Below, piece by piece: positions 1 through 7,466 of a stretch of 10,721 nucleotides of DNA (position 1 is its first letter; every line of letters begins with the position of its first letter). Where the stretch lies: positions 1 through 10,721 of the forward strand of contig JAIRMT010000117.1 in NCBI GenBank assembly GCA_031258505.1, read 5' to 3'. Position numbers and translations under genes: made by a program. The notes below the pieces were generated by a model. It had not been told where the DNA came from, did no database searches, and saw nothing but the letters and a program-made list of their open reading frames with translations. This stretch comes from Treponema sp. Its GTDB lineage: Bacteria > Spirochaetota > Spirochaetia > Treponematales > Breznakiellaceae.

Positions 1-267
1 GCGTCCGACTCATTAGTGAGATCAGGGCAGGCGGTAAAGAGAAGGAGCGGGAGCATGACCCAGAGGGCAAATAGCTTGTGTACTACGGTCCCTGACCCAT
101 AAAAGCGCTTAAAACAACCTTTAGGGGGGGGGGGGGGGCGTTAGAGAATTTACGGACAGAGGGGTTATCTGCCCTGTCGAAGCGTCCTTTCGCCGTAAAA
201 ACGAAGAGTTGGGCTTGTTCATAGCAGCGCGTTCTCTGTCCGCGCTGTTTCCATACGTGCTTTTCAT
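1..267 (-). CDS. Candidate phase-variable lipoprotein, 5' part, frame broken at a poly-C tract (partial)
   Basis: No family is recognised. ATG at 267 is preceded by AAGGA at 275-279, a good ribosome binding site. The frame encodes MKSTYGNSADRERAA..., ends in five prolines from fifteen C (124-138) and stops at TAA (121-123), giving 48 residues. In the frame whose codons start at 122, 119 and so on, sequence from about 86 to the edge reads VVHKLFALWVMLPLLLFTAC then PDLTNESDA. This is a basic residue, a hydrophobic core and a lipobox-like LFTAC, typical of a relaxed spirochaete lipoprotein signal. That frame has no ATG, GTG or TTG before the core, so it needs the upstream start. A tract of 14 or 17 C would join them, with the lipobox Cys near residue 80. 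This is unusually far from the N terminus. The gene is therefore read as OFF here; an assembly error in the homopolymer is the main alternative. The downstream protein lies outside the window. Confidence 0.6.
124..138. repeat. G15/C15 homopolymer inside the lipoprotein frame
   Basis: Fifteen consecutive G on the plus strand read as C on the coding (minus) strand. Tracts of this length slip readily during replication and are the standard switch for on/off surface proteins in many bacteria, including poly-G tracts in Treponema pallidum. Here the tract lies within the coding frame, so length changes alter the frame rather than promoter spacing. Of the three phases, only lengths of 3n+2 (14, 17) connect the upstream ATG to the lipobox. 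Fifteen C gives an immediate TAA; sixteen reads on to a TAG at about position 83. Confidence 0.9.
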
Positions 268-277
268 AGCAATTTCC

Positions 278-334
278 TTAAAAAGGAGCTGTTTTTATGG
301 TTTGATGTTCAATCGGGGGGGTAAGCAATGCCAT
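278..334 (-). CDS. Possible 18-residue leader peptide upstream of the lipoprotein frame
   Basis: ATG at 334 opens MALLTPPIEHQTIKTAPF and stops at TAA (278-280). An AAGGGA element lies about 11 bases upstream. Its stop overlaps the AAGGA binding site of the next ATG at 267, an arrangement compatible with translational coupling. It contains a C7 run (315-321 as G on the plus strand). Neither adding nor removing one C fuses it to the downstream gene, so it is not itself a second on/off switch for that frame. It may be a chance ORF in a leader of about 110 bases. Confidence 0.3.
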   Translation of the reverse strand: MALLTPPIEHQTIKTAPF

Positions 335-361
335 GTACACAGTCCCTTGCTTGTAAGATAG

Positions 362-378
362 GCCGCTCTACGAGCGGC
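362..378. other. Perfect hairpin in the lipoprotein leader
   Basis: GCCGCTC (362-368), three-base loop TAC, GAGCGGC (372-378): a 7-bp perfect stem near the 5' end of the predicted minus-strand leader. No T run follows on either strand, so it is not an intrinsic terminator. It could stabilise the mRNA 5' end or bind a protein. Confidence 0.45.
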
Positions 379-387
379 ACGCGAAAT

Positions 388-416
388 AATATAGCGCGGG
401 AGATGATGTTTGTCAA
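388..416 (-). promoter_or_regulatory. Sigma-70-type promoter for the lipoprotein gene
   Basis: On the minus strand TTGACA (411-416) is followed after exactly 17 bases by TATATT (388-393). This is a full-consensus -35 and a 5/6 -10. Transcription would begin near 381 and give a leader of about 115 bases before the ATG at 267. No other gene starts in this direction before 267. Confidence 0.7.
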
Positions 417-476
417 GGACAGCGTGGCGGCTCAACAAAAATAAATAAGGGAATATAAACCGCTTCTCAACGGCGC

Positions 477-872
477 CTAATCTTCTCTTTTATTCTTGAT
501 GGAAGGGAGCTTTTCCAGCAGTTTCTCTGCTTCAAGCTGCTGCCGCTTCAACTCCTTCAGGGCGTTATACACAATGATGAATAAAAGCAGTATGAACACC
601 CCCGCGAGGATCAGCGCCAACATGATCTCGTCCTTGCTCATACGTTTCGGCGGCTCGACTATCAGCGGGTCTTGCGCTGGCTCGTCGCTGATAACAAGAG
701 ACGGCTGGCTGAATAGCGCATAGACAACCACGCTGACCAGCAACGACAGAGCGACGATGATCAGCGCGATAATGGCAATGTTCTTTATCTGACGGCTCGA
801 ATTCTTTGACAAGGCAAAATAGATGATGAGCAGCAATAAACCTATGGATACAATGAGCGCTCCCAGTAACAT
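477..872 (-). CDS. Small three-helix membrane protein, coupled to secA
   Basis: A 131-residue protein I cannot assign to a family. Hydrophobic segments lie at about residues 2-20, 31-54 and 82-103. A short basic stretch (KNSSRQIKN) separates the first two, and a polar proline-rich stretch (about 55-81) the last two. The tail (104-131) is charged and probably helical or coiled coil. Its ATG (870-872) follows the secA stop (873-875) with no base between, giving TAGATG. No clear ribosome binding site is visible, so translation probably depends on ribosomes finishing secA. The position suggests, but does not show, a role at the membrane connected with secretion or the envelope. The downstream sequence has a bulged CCGTT/AAGCGG stem and T-rich stretches but no convincing terminator. 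Confidence 0.75.
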   Translation of the reverse strand: MLLGALIVSIGLLLLIIYFALSKNSSRQIKNIAIIALIIVALSLLVSVVVYALFSQPSLVISDEPAQDPLIVEPPKRMSKDEIMLALILAGVFILLLFIIVYNALKELKRQQLEAEKLLEKLPSIKNKRED

Positions 873-3635
873 CTATCTGCCGTGGCAATGCTTGTACTTC
901 TTGCCTGAACCGCAGGGACAGGGGTCGTTGCGGCCCACCTTGGGCATGGAACGCACCACTGTGGCATTTTCAGGCTGCTGGGAACGGGACACGGCTGTTT
1001 TCGCGCTTTGACTACCCGCGCCTGCGAAAGCGCCTACGCTGCCGTGGCTCGCGGCCTGTGTGGTTGTTACAGAGCGCGCGCGCAGCGCGGCTTCCCGTTC
1101 ACGGTTTTCGGCAAGCTGTATCCGTACAAGATGGAGCCGCGACGCGATCTCTTCCCGAATCTGGTCTATCATCTTGTCAAAAATCTGAAAGCCCTCAACC
1201 TTGTACTCAGTAAGCGGGTTCTTCTGCGCATAACTGCGGAGGTACACGGCTTCGCGCAAGGCTTCCATATTTTCAAGGTGATCAAGCCATTTGCGGTCAA
1301 CCGCCTGAAGGTACTGCATCCGTATAAATATGTTGAGATTGTCTTCGCCCACGAGTGCTACTTTGTTGGCAATATCCTTTTCCAGGTCAGCGACGAAACG
1401 CTGTTGAAGAAGGTCGGTGTTCTGCTCCTTAGCCGCGCTTTCAATTAAAGGGGTATAGCCGAATTTAGTCTTGAGCAGCTCAAGCAGCGCCTTGAGCGCG
1501 GCGGACGGATCACGGCGTTGGGTGTCGCGGAACGCGTTAAGGGCTGCGATAAGCATGTCTCGTGTGGCGTCATTCACCCGCTGAACAAGATTCGCGTCGG
1601 AAAGAATGGCGTCGCGCTGTTCATAGATGAACTTTCGCTGTTGATTAAGCACATCGTCATACTCAAGCAGGTGTTTGCGAATCTCGAAGTTGCGCTCCTC
1701 CACCTTTTTCTGCGCCCGCTCAATGCTCTTGTTCAACCACGGGTGATAGATAGGCTCGCCTGGGGTCATACCAATCTTAGTCATGAGGCTCTTGATGTTA
1801 TCGCCGCCAAAGAGACGCATAAGGTCATCATCCATTGAAATGAAGAATTTTGAGCGCCCAGGATCGCCCTGCCTGCCGGAACGTCCCCGCAGCTGGTTAT
1901 CAATACGCCGGCTTTCATGGCGCTCGGTGCCAATCACATAAAGTCCGCCCAGGCGTTTTACTTCCTCATAATCAGCCTTCCACTTCTCATACTCGCTGCG
2001 GTATACCTCTGCGTATTTTTCAGGGCTTGCCTCAGTGCCGGCGCGTTTTCTGGCGCGATGTTCAGGGTTGCCGCCGAGCTTGATGTCCGTGCCGCGTCCA
2101 GCCATGTTTGTGGCGATGGTTACCGCGCCTTTGGAACCAGCTTCGGCGATGATGAGCGCTTCGCGGGCGTGGTTTTTGGCGTTCAGCACCTCGTGCCGCA
2201 CCCCGCGCCGCGTAAGCAGCGCCGAGATAAGCTCAGACTTCTCGATGGACACCGTGCCAACCAGAATCGGCTGTCCCTCCTTATGCGCTGCTGCAATCTC
2301 ATCACAAAGCGCGTTCCACTTTTCCTTTTCGTTAAGGTAAACCGTGTCGTCCTCATCGTTACGCGCTACCGGCAGGTTGGTGGGAACAACTACCACTTCG
2401 AGCTTGTAAATCTTGGCAAACTCCACTGCCTCAGTATCAGCAGTTCCGGTCATGCCGGAGATTTTGGTGTAGAGCCTGAAGTAGTTCTGGAAGGTAATGG
2501 TTGCGAGCGTGCGGTTGCGCTGGGCAATGCGTATCTTTTCCTTAGCCTCGATTGCCTGATGCAGTCCATCCGAGTAACGGCGGCCATGCAGGATGCGTCC
2601 GGTGAACTCGTCCACAATCTGTACCTGGCCGTCCTGCACCACATAATCTACATCTATATGGAAGAGCTTATGCGCCCGCAGCGCTTGCGTGAAGTAATGT
2701 AGGTACTCGAAGTTTTCCTCGTCAACAATGGACCCTTTGATGAGGTTTCGCTTTTGGAGTATCTGTTCGAGTTTGGCCATACCAGCGTTGGTGAAGGAGA
2801 TGTTCTTGTTCTTCTCGTTGAGCTTATAGTCCCCGATAACCTCTTCGCCCTGGGTCTCATCAGGATACTCTCCGTCCGCCTTTTTCTGTACCTCTTGGAG
2901 CGAACCGAGGAGCCGGTCAACTTCGGCAAACTTGAAGGTGTCATCCTCTGCCGCGCCGCTTATGATGAGTGGAGTCCGCGCCTCATCAATGAGGATCGAG
3001 TCGATCTCATCGACGATACAGAAGTTATGTCCTCGCTGAACGCGGCTTTTGAGGTCTCGGCACATATTGTCGCGCAGATAGTCAAAACCGAACTCGTTGT
3101 TTGTGCCGTAGGTTATATCGCAGGCGTAGTTTTCCTTGCGCCGAGCGTTATCCATGTCCGACAGAATCGTACCAACGCTTATGCCCAGAGTGCTAAAAAT
3201 AGGCCGCATCCAGTCCGCGTCCCGTTCAGCCAGGTAATCGTTCACAGTAACCACATGGATACCTTCGCCGGGAATGGCGTTGAGGTAGGCTGCGGCCACA
3301 CTCATAAGTGTTTTGCCCTCGCCTGTTTTCAATTCCGCGATTTTGCCTTGATGAAGTACAATGGACCCCAGTACCTGCACATCGTAAGGCCGTTCACCGA
3401 GGCTTCGCCGTGCCGCCTCCCGCGCCAGAGCAAAGGCTTCGGGCAATAAGTCATTCAGGCTCTCGCCCTTTGCATAACGTTCCCGAAATTTGGCGGTTAC
3501 GCCGGGGAATTCCTCGGTCGGAAGCGCGGCTGCCCACGCTTCCTTTTCATTAACCGCGTGCAATATAGGTAAGAGCGCCTTGAGGTCTCGTTCATGTTGA
3601 GAACCAAACATGGCCTTCATTAAATTATTGAACAT
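873..3635 (-). CDS. secA: SecA, preprotein translocase ATPase
   Basis: The motor that drives unfolded preproteins through SecYEG at the inner membrane using ATP. The 920-residue protein is full length and matches SecA throughout. Walker A TGEGKT lies at 104-109 and the Walker B VDEID at 208-212, followed by DEARTPLIISG, the start of the preprotein-binding region. The second ATPase domain carries ATNMAGRGTDIKLGG (508-522) and QLRGRSGRQGDPG (581-593). Helical scaffold and wing domains follow, then a variable linker (about 850-895). A C-terminal zinc SEC-C motif CPCGSGKKYKHCH has C906, C908, C917 and H918 as metal ligands; it normally binds SecB or ribosomes. The start is ATG at 3635 (MFNNLMKAMFG), with only a weak AGG upstream. 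The gene is divergent from ssb across 139 bases and is followed directly by a membrane-protein gene. I see no convincing consensus promoter for it. Confidence 0.98.
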   Translation of the reverse strand: MFNNLMKAMFGSQHERDLKALLPILHAVNEKEAWAAALPTEEFPGVTAKFRERYAKGESLNDLLPEAFALAREAARRSLGERPYDVQVLGSIVLHQGKIAELKTGEGKTLMSVAAAYLNAIPGEGIHVVTVNDYLAERDADWMRPIFSTLGISVGTILSDMDNARRKENYACDITYGTNNEFGFDYLRDNMCRDLKSRVQRGHNFCIVDEIDSILIDEARTPLIISGAAEDDTFKFAEVDRLLGSLQEVQKKADGEYPDETQGEEVIGDYKLNEKNKNISFTNAGMAKLEQILQKRNLIKGSIVDEENFEYLHYFTQALRAHKLFHIDVDYVVQDGQVQIVDEFTGRILHGRRYSDGLHQAIEAKEKIRIAQRNRTLATITFQNYFRLYTKISGMTGTADTEAVEFAKIYKLEVVVVPTNLPVARNDEDDTVYLNEKEKWNALCDEIAAAHKEGQPILVGTVSIEKSELISALLTRRGVRHEVLNAKNHAREALIIAEAGSKGAVTIATNMAGRGTDIKLGGNPEHRARKRAGTEASPEKYAEVYRSEYEKWKADYEEVKRLGGLYVIGTERHESRRIDNQLRGRSGRQGDPGRSKFFISMDDDLMRLFGGDNIKSLMTKIGMTPGEPIYHPWLNKSIERAQKKVEERNFEIRKHLLEYDDVLNQQRKFIYEQRDAILSDANLVQRVNDATRDMLIAALNAFRDTQRRDPSAALKALLELLKTKFGYTPLIESAAKEQNTDLLQQRFVADLEKDIANKVALVGEDNLNIFIRMQYLQAVDRKWLDHLENMEALREAVYLRSYAQKNPLTEYKVEGFQIFDKMIDQIREEIASRLHLVRIQLAENREREAALRARSVTTTQAASHGSVGAFAGAGSQSAKTAVSRSQQPENATVVRSMPKVGRNDPCPCGSGKKYKHCHGR

Positions 3636-3762
3636 AAGCCTAGTTTAACAAAAGCATCCGGGATACACAATTACCTAAAAAGTATCTGGCGCTAGACATT
3701 TTTTTGTTCGGGATCAAAGCAAACACGAAATATGGATTCCTATAAGAAGTATCAACGACCAT

Positions 3763-3767
3763 GGAGG
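3763..3767 (+). promoter_or_regulatory. Strong ribosome binding site of ssb
   Basis: GGAGG with seven bases to the ATG at 3775. It decides the start against an out-of-frame ATG at 3732, which opens only a 44-residue ORF without a binding site. Confidence 0.8.
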
Positions 3768-3774
3768 TATTTTA

Positions 3775-4182
3775 ATGAACAGTATCAATTCAATCTTGAT
3801 CGAAGGCAATCTGGTGCGGGATCCTCTTCTGCGAACCACACCAAAAGGAACCTCACTCTGCACTTTTAGCCTCGCGTCTAACCGCTACTACAAGCAAGAC
3901 TCAGGGCTGGAAAAGGAAGTGGGCTTCTTTGACGTGGAAGCCTGGGCAAAGCTCGCGGAAAACTGCTACCACCTCGGACACAAGGGCCGGGGCGTGCGGG
4001 TTGTAGGCCGGCTTAAACAGAACCGATGGAACGGAACCGATGGAAAGACACATTCCCGTGTGAGCATTGTCGCAGAGCATGTGGAATTCCGTCCTGAATT
4101 CAAGAAAGAAGAAAGTCCGCCGCCGCCTCTGCAAGAGGTTAATACCCAGCAAGAGGACGAATACGAGGCCGTGAGCTTCTGA
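3775..4182 (+). CDS. ssb: Single-stranded DNA-binding protein
   Basis: Coats single-stranded DNA during replication, recombination and repair, and recruits partner proteins through its C-terminal tip. The 135-residue protein opens with the SSB signature MNSINSILIEGNLVRDP and continues as one OB fold to about residue 105 (FSLASNRYYK, GFFDVEAWAKLAENC, GVRVVGRLKQNRW). The tail is short: an acidic and proline-rich stretch ending DEYEAVSF. The usual bacterial tip is DDDIPF-like, so the acidic character and final Phe are kept but the Pro before it is replaced by Ser. GGAGG (3763-3767) lies seven bases before the ATG and fixes the start. It stands alone, divergent from secA and convergent with the U32 gene 23 bases away. 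No consensus promoter is evident. Confidence 0.95.
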   Translation: MNSINSILIEGNLVRDPLLRTTPKGTSLCTFSLASNRYYKQDSGLEKEVGFFDVEAWAKLAENCYHLGHKGRGVRVVGRLKQNRWNGTDGKTHSRVSIVAEHVEFRPEFKKEESPPPPLQEVNTQQEDEYEAVSF

Positions 4183-4205
4183 GCAGCCGCGCGTCTACGC
4201 AGTTC

Positions 4206-6320
4206 CTAAGCGTTCGGTTCGCGTGTCCGGCGCGCTTCTTCCTGCTGATAAAAGCCGTCTTTCCAGTTAAAGCGGCTTGTACGCGGCAGGGGAAGCGCGT
4301 TTTTTGTCGCGTTATTCACGTCTTTATAGTTAATTTTTTTCAACGGCGGGCCGGAAAAGTCCTGTATAAAATGACTGAACCCCGCTTCCCTCAGAAACGG
4401 AATCTTATCAACAATAGAAAACGCCTGTTCTGGAATGACCAGAGAACCAGTGTCGTTCTCGACCAGGTTAAAGCGCTCGTCATGGCTGTCGGTGAACGCG
4501 CTGAACTCATACACGCGATTCATGGCAGCCCGTATGCGGAAAAGCGCGGGATAGGCAAAGACAGTGATGAAGGCAAGTGTGCGGCGGTGTGGGTCTACGG
4601 TTTTCTCAAGGTTCTGCCGGTTGTTCTCAAGCGGAGAAATAAAGTGCTGGAGACCCAGACCTGCGATAAACGAAACCGCATAACGGTTGAAAGTATAGAG
4701 GTACGGTCCCGCAATGAGCGAAACATCGCTAAGACCGCGAAAGAGCGAAACTTGTCCCGGGTTGTTCACCACAAACTGGCGAAAACCCCGTTCCACCAGC
4801 GCTGGTATCTCCTCCGCGACAATCGCGGAAAGCGCCTCCGGGAAATAAGGATCAAGCGACAGTATGAGTTCCCCCTGCTTAAAAGGCAATGGCGGCTTCT
4901 TATCGGCAAGCAGGTAGGCGGCGGTTTTGCGGGTATAGGCAAGGAACGCCTTCACCGGACGCGAGGACTGGATGATGTAGAGGTCTTCGATACGGGAAAC
5001 TGCCGCATAGACGCCTTGGGGAAAACGCTTGCTGACAGCCTTGTCCGCTGGCAAGAGCTTGACCTGCGGCGCGTGTTCATGCCCCGGCGCGCGGCGGAAA
5101 GCGTCAAGCTGGCGAGGAAGCACTGGCGCGTAACGCCGGCTCAACGCCCGCGTCTGGATGAGGTAGACCATATCGCCCTTGTCAAACCCGTCGGGGATGG
5201 ACACCCAGACGCCGGCCTCGTCTGGCTCAACGCTTCGCGCCTTATACGACTGGCGGTCAGAATCATCAGCGCGGTGCAGCCGTATCGAATCGCCCACGCG
5301 CAGCCCGGTTTCGCCATGCGCCAGCAGGCCCAGCCGAGCACCAAACTGCCCGCGCACACTGAGCAAATGCCCCAGCGGGATACCTGTGCCGCCGCTCTGT
5401 TCTGCCCTGAGCCAGTCGAGACTATCGTTTCCATCAAAGTAAAAAACCGTTTTTGTTCGCGCAAAATCGCCGCGCAGTATCTTCTGCCCTTCGGCTATAG
5501 CGGCCTCGCGGTTGCCGTCAAGCGCGTCTATGACCCGCCGGTACGCGCTCACCACCGCGCCAACATAGTCGGCGCTCTTCATGCGTCCCTCAATTTTCAC
5601 CGCGTTGACACCGGCGTCCGCAAGCTCAGGCAGTCTTTCAAGAAGCTGTAAGTCAGACGGACTGAAATAATAGCCGCCTTCCTCAACCCCGGACTCACGG
5701 TAGTAGCGTCGGCAGGCTTGGGTACACATACCCCGATTTGCCGACTTCCCGCCCAGAAAACTGGAGAACAGGCACAGACCAGACACGCTTACGCACAAAG
5801 CCCCGTGAACAAAGACCTCCAGCTCCATGTTGGTATTGGCGCGAACCGCCTGAATCTCGTCCAGACTGAGTTCCCGCGCCAGCACCACCCGCGAAACGCC
5901 GTAACGTGAAAGCGCGTTTGCGCCCCGCGCCGAGGCGATGTTCATCTGCGTTGAAGCGTGCGCCCTAAGTGTGGGGAACTGTTCGTGAATCATGGCAAGC
6001 ACGCCAAAGTCCTGGATAATGATGCCGTCCGGCCCCACTGACGCAAGATACTTGAGAAGCTGATACATACGATCCGCCTCCCGCTGCTCAAATACCGTGT
6101 TCACGGTAACATACACTTTGCGTCTCATACGGCGCAGCGCGCGGAGCGCCCCTTCAAACTGGGAGTAGGCAAAGTTCGCGCTTCTCAGCCGCGCATTGAA
6201 GCTCTTCAATCCCAGATACACCGCGTCAGCCCCTTCCCCGATAGCCGCGTCAAGCGCCTCCGGTGAGCCAGCCGGAGCAAGCAGTTCGATTGTTTGTTTT
6301 GTCATCACAGGGATACTCAT
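4206..6320 (-). CDS. U32-family protein (RlhA/TrhP-like, annotated as peptidase U32)
   Basis: U32 proteins are often labelled collagenase-type peptidases. The characterised bacterial members RlhA, TrhP and UbiU/UbiV are iron-sulfur proteins in prephenate-dependent RNA hydroxylation or oxygen-independent ubiquinone synthesis. The N terminus (IELLAPAGSPEALDAAI, residues 11-27) begins a TIM-barrel-like domain. The family signature EVFVHGALCVSVSGLC is at 168-183 and is followed by NRGMCTQACRRYY. The cysteines C176, C183, C199 and C203 are likely cluster ligands. At 704 residues it is the long form, somewhat longer than E. coli RlhA, with an extended C-terminal half. A hydroxylase role for 23S rRNA or tRNA is inferred from family. 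The start at 6320 has AGGGG seven bases upstream; ATG six codons in is less likely. It is divergent from purN and convergent with ssb. Confidence 0.88.
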   Translation of the reverse strand: MSIPVMTKQTIELLAPAGSPEALDAAIGEGADAVYLGLKSFNARLRSANFAYSQFEGALRALRRMRRKVYVTVNTVFEQREADRMYQLLKYLASVGPDGIIIQDFGVLAMIHEQFPTLRAHASTQMNIASARGANALSRYGVSRVVLARELSLDEIQAVRANTNMELEVFVHGALCVSVSGLCLFSSFLGGKSANRGMCTQACRRYYRESGVEEGGYYFSPSDLQLLERLPELADAGVNAVKIEGRMKSADYVGAVVSAYRRVIDALDGNREAAIAEGQKILRGDFARTKTVFYFDGNDSLDWLRAEQSGGTGIPLGHLLSVRGQFGARLGLLAHGETGLRVGDSIRLHRADDSDRQSYKARSVEPDEAGVWVSIPDGFDKGDMVYLIQTRALSRRYAPVLPRQLDAFRRAPGHEHAPQVKLLPADKAVSKRFPQGVYAAVSRIEDLYIIQSSRPVKAFLAYTRKTAAYLLADKKPPLPFKQGELILSLDPYFPEALSAIVAEEIPALVERGFRQFVVNNPGQVSLFRGLSDVSLIAGPYLYTFNRYAVSFIAGLGLQHFISPLENNRQNLEKTVDPHRRTLAFITVFAYPALFRIRAAMNRVYEFSAFTDSHDERFNLVENDTGSLVIPEQAFSIVDKIPFLREAGFSHFIQDFSGPPLKKINYKDVNNATKNALPLPRTSRFNWKDGFYQQEEARRTREPNA

Positions 6321-6334
6321 ATTTTAAGCCCCTG

Positions 6335-6362
6335 TTGTCAATCACACGCCATTGTTTATACG
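6335..6362 (+). promoter_or_regulatory. Possible purN promoter
   Basis: TTGTCA (6335-6340), 16-base spacer, TATACG (6357-6362): 5/6 and 4/6 matches. Transcription would start near 6369, about 33 bases before the purN ATG. The site lies in the 81-base divergent gap next to the U32 start. Confidence 0.35.
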
Positions 6363-6401
6363 CTGGTTTCGGCGCGGCGATTTTGGCGCTATGCTTAATC
6401 C

Positions 6402-7019
6402 ATGCAAAACACTGTAAACATACTCGTACTTGTGTCTGGAAACGGCAGTAACTTACAAGCGCTTATCAACGCGGACCAGCGTGGTGAGCTTGGGGTCGGA
6501 CGCATCGCGGCAGCGCTGGCAGACCGTGCTGGCGTTTATGCGCTGGAACGGGCGCGGCTTGCCAATGTTCCGGCGCTGGTCAAAACGCCCAACATGACTC
6601 TGCCCATAGCGCGGCGGCGGCAAGACCTATCAGACCGCGTTCTCCAGTTCTGCCGTGAGCGGGACATCGGCCTTATCGTTCTTGCTGGTTTTCTTTCAAT
6701 ACTGGCGGGCGACATCATCCGCGAATACGCGGGGCGCATCATCAACCTGCATCCCAGCCTCCTGCCCAAGTTCGGCGGCGTTGGTATGTATGGAGAGCGG
6801 GTACATCAAGCGGTACTGGACGCAGGCGAGCCGGAGTCTGGCTGCACGGTACATCTGGTGAACGCCGGCACAGATACCGGACCCATACTTTTACAACGCC
6901 GCGTACCAGTATTGGCGGGCGACACAGCGGCGACGCTTGCCGAGCGTATTCATCACGAAGAACACATCGCCATTGTAGAAGGCGCGGCGCTGATGGCGGC
7001 GCGAATCGCGGCGAGCTAG
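6402..7019 (+). CDS. purN: Phosphoribosylglycinamide formyltransferase (GAR transformylase)
   Basis: Transfers a formyl group from 10-formyltetrahydrofolate to GAR, the third step of purine synthesis, in the cytoplasm. The 205-residue length is normal. The N-terminal nucleotide-binding segment NILVLVSGNGSNLQALI is at residues 6-22. The catalytic region IINLHPSLLPKFGGVGMYG (113-131) supplies N115 and H117, and the third catalytic residue is D158 in GTDTGPILLQ. All three active-site residues (equivalent to E. coli N106, H108, D144) are present. No Shine-Dalgarno sequence is visible before the ATG, and no better alternative start exists. It has no purine-pathway neighbours in the window: U32 lies divergently upstream, and a noncoding repeat region downstream. 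Its Ala codons are dominated by GCG, unlike the metal genes that follow. Confidence 0.96.
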   Translation: MQNTVNILVLVSGNGSNLQALINADQRGELGVGRIAAALADRAGVYALERARLANVPALVKTPNMTLPIARRRQDLSDRVLQFCRERDIGLIVLAGFLSILAGDIIREYAGRIINLHPSLLPKFGGVGMYGERVHQAVLDAGEPESGCTVHLVNAGTDTGPILLQRRVPVLAGDTAATLAERIHHEEHIAIVEGAALMAARIAAS

Positions 7020-7197
7020 GACTTCCGCGTTTGCCCGAACAATGTCGCCTATCCAAAACGCAAGCAAAAATCCGCAGCTTCTTTACAGGTATGAGCGGCG
7101 CAATGTCGCCTTTGCCCGACGAGGAGGCTTGGGCTTTGGTGTGGGAACCTTCCCCTTCTGCCCGTAGTTCAAACGCCCTGCTTATCCTGTCTGATTA
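7020..7197. other. Gene-free stretch after purN
   Basis: I see no supported gene or terminator. CAATGTCGCCT occurs twice (7040-7050 and 7101-7111), as does TTTGCCCGA (7030-7038 and 7111-7119), in swapped order. A 66-codon ORF from a TTG near 7031 runs into the repeat array but has no binding site and no recognisable composition. This may be decayed sequence. Confidence 0.4.
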
Positions 7198-7434
7198 TGC
7201 CGACATAACTAAGCCTGTTATGCCGACATAACTAAGCCTGTTATGTCGGCATAACTAAGCCTGTTATGTCGGCATAACTAAGCCTGTTATGTCGGCATAA
7301 CTAAGCCTATTATGTCGACGTAACTAAGCCTGTTATGTCAACATAACTAAGCCTGTTATGCCGACATAACTAAGCCTGTTATGCCGGCATAACTAAGCCT
7401 GTTATGTCGACGTAACTAAGCCTGTTATGTCGGC
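7198..7434. repeat. Tandem array of ten 23-bp units built on a 14-bp dyad
   Basis: Ten contiguous 23-bp units (7198-7427) plus a 7-base partial copy. The consensus is TGYCGRCATAA, then CTAAGCCTG, then TTA. Read across unit junctions, each contains the near-palindrome TTATGYCGRCATAA separated by CTAAGCCTG. Variants are TTATGCCGACATAA, its reverse complement TTATGTCGGCATAA, TTATGTCGACGTAA, TTATGTCAACATAA and the perfect palindrome TTATGCCGGCATAA (copy 9, about 7379-7392). The spacer is almost invariant: one G to A change in copy 5. The dyad has no loop, so it is more like a DNA-binding site for a dimer than an RNA hairpin. Frequent TAA and a period not divisible by three exclude coding. It ends 32 bases before the -35 of the metal operon. 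Confidence 0.95.
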
Positions 7435-7466
7435 TTCCTTCAGAGAAAAAAATTTCAAAAAACTGC

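Noticed and set aside
298..306. Plus-strand AAGGAG followed by ATG at 298
   Set aside because: The frame stops after two codons; the sequence is the complement of the minus-strand leader.
1917..2702. Long plus-strand frame of 261 codons within secA, and similar long frames opposite the U32 gene
   Set aside because: They are antisense shadows of well-supported genes, with no binding sites or recognisable domains.
3732..3866. ATG 43 bases upstream of ssb opening a 44-residue frame
   Set aside because: Out of frame with ssb, no ribosome binding site, and it overlaps the conserved SSB N terminus.
7198..7434. CRISPR array
   Set aside because: The units are contiguous, and the only spacer-like part is a near-identical 9-base segment. 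No variable spacers and no cas genes are present.
7198..7434. Plasmid-type iteron origin
   Set aside because: No Rep gene, no DnaA boxes recognised, and the surroundings are chromosomal housekeeping genes.
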